A stretch of 64,000 bases of DNA from Ramlibacter alkalitolerans (GTDB taxonomy: Bacteria; Pseudomonadota; Gammaproteobacteria; Burkholderiales; Burkholderiaceae_C), in contig NZ_JAEQND010000001.1 in assembly GCF_016722765.1 (NCBI RefSeq), forward strand, positions 372,001 to 436,000, read 5' to 3'. Made by a program: the position numbers and the translations under genes. Below, piece by piece: positions 63,481 to 64,000 of the stretch. Within the stretch, counting starts at the first letter, position 1; each line of letters starts with the position of its first letter. The notes beneath the pieces were generated by a model that had not been told where the DNA came from, searched no databases, and saw only the letters and a list, made by a program, of their open reading frames with translations.

Positions 63481-64000
63481 ATGTCGAAGATGAAGATGTC
63501 CGGTCTGGCAGGCCTGGCCCTGGTGGCCTCGGCGCTGCTCGCGCCGGCGGCCCGCGCAGCGGACGTCGACAACCGCCGCCTGGTGGACGCCGACAAGACG
63601 CCCGCCGACTGGCTGACGTACCACGGTACCTACAAGTCCTGGCATTACAGCGGGCTCGACCAGATCAATGCGTCCAACGTGGGCAAGCTCAAGGTCGCCT
63701 GGTCGCATGCCACGCCCAAGTCGACGCGCGGACTGCAGACCTTCCCGCTGGTGGCGGATGGGATCCTCTACTACTCGGGCGCGTACAACCAGCTGTTCGC
63801 GCTCGACGGCGCCAGCGGCGACCTGATCTGGTCCTTCAAGCAGAAGCTCGACGACGACCTGGTCTCCAAGCAGACGCACTCGCCCTACAACCGCGGCATC
63901 GCGCTGGGCATGGGCAACATCTACATGGGCACGCTCGACGGCAAGCTGATCGCCGTCGACGCCCGCACCGGCCAGCTCAAATGGGAGACCCCGCTGGTCG
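63481..64000 (+). CDS. PQQ-dependent dehydrogenase, N-terminal part (cut by window end)
   Basis: The first 173 codons are present. A Sec signal (MSKMKMSGLAGLALVASALL, cleavage near ARAA) leads into the beta-propeller of a quinoprotein alcohol dehydrogenase: DWLTYHGTYKSWHYSGLDQI, NASNVGKLKVAWSHATPKST, TFPLVADGILYYSGAYNQLF and ALDGASGDLIWSFKQK, with W-motif-type repeats such as VDARTGQLKWE. Such periplasmic enzymes oxidise alcohols or aldehydes with PQQ and pass electrons to a cytochrome c. Whether a C-terminal haem domain is present cannot be seen. The ATG 6 bp after AGGAG is preferred over one two codons earlier that abuts the ribosome site. Confidence 0.92.
   Translation, partial: MSKMKMSGLAGLALVASALLAPAARAADVDNRRLVDADKTPADWLTYHGTYKSWHYSGLDQINASNVGKLKVAWSHATPKSTRGLQTFPLVADGILYYSGAYNQLFALDGASGDLIWSFKQKLDDDLVSKQTHSPYNRGIALGMGNIYMGTLDGKLIAVDARTGQLKWETPLV

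Noticed and set aside
63193-63879. 228-codon - strand frame overlapping the PQQ dehydrogenase start
   Set aside because: Antisense to a well-supported dehydrogenase with signal peptide; composition typical of a shadow frame.

Overview
The window is a high-GC, gene-dense chromosomal segment that fits a betaproteobacterium of the order Burkholderiales, most likely Comamonadaceae. The reasons are the Bug-type periplasmic receptor, the slmA/argB and secA/M23 peptidase/DciA-like neighbourhoods, PHA-granule proteins, DUF4148-like secreted protein and several Burkholderiales-style palindromic intergenic repeats. No tRNA, rRNA, CRISPR, transposase, integrase or prophage gene was seen.

Region 1 (1-12.2 kb) starts with a truncated acyl-CoA dehydrogenase and its TetR regulator. 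It continues with a complete-looking non-phosphorylative sugar-acid pathway: Bug receptor and lactonase-type amidohydrolase on the + strand, FAH-family hydrolase and two SDR dehydrogenases on the - strand, a divergent GntR regulator with a palindromic operator candidate, a TRAP transporter (dctP, dctQ, dctM), a UxaA-family dehydratase and an Ldh2-family dehydrogenase. The enzyme set fits oxidation of a 6-deoxyhexose such as L-fucose to pyruvate and lactate.

Region 2 (12.2-17.3 kb) holds a small secreted protein, an orphan pdeM-like phosphoesterase, slmA, a TctE/TctD-like two-component system and argB.

Region 3 (17.4-35.1 kb) is an 18-gene, one-direction polysaccharide cluster read right to left, mostly with 4-bp stop/start overlaps. 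It encodes dTDP-L-rhamnose synthesis (rfbB, D, A, C), a GDP-6-deoxyhexose branch (gmd, fcl-like, and a ColD-like PLP enzyme with His in place of the catalytic Lys), an ABC exporter (wzm, wzt with a C-terminal carbohydrate-binding region), a GT10-like/FkbM fusion joined by a polyproline linker, a GT11 fucosyltransferase, four GT2 enzymes, a GT4 enzyme and a WecA/WbpL-like initiating transferase. The likely product is an ABC-exported O antigen or related polysaccharide with rhamnose and fucose or colitose.

Region 4 (35.2-43.5 kb) is a storage-lipid neighbourhood: a two-domain fatty acyl-CoA reductase, phasin, patatin phospholipase, TetR, TPR and hemerythrin proteins, a wax ester synthase/DGAT, an acyl-CoA-binding protein and a PHA-granule-region protein.

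Region 5 (43.5-52.5 kb) contains a zinc aminopeptidase lipoprotein, a molybdopterin oxidoreductase, an orphan amino-acid-type binding protein, argE, an M20 amidohydrolase, a DUF2817 peptidase and coaX.

Region 6 (52.5-64 kb) contains a LuxR-type regulator divergent from a six-TM histidine kinase and an atypical response regulator, resembling CqsS/LqsS-type quorum-sensing modules. It is followed by secA, an M23 peptidase, a DciA-like protein, a strong inverted repeat, a small secreted protein, a QseBC-like two-component pair and the 5' end of a PQQ-dependent dehydrogenase cut by the window end.

Three families of intergenic repeats, each at three loci, punctuate the window.
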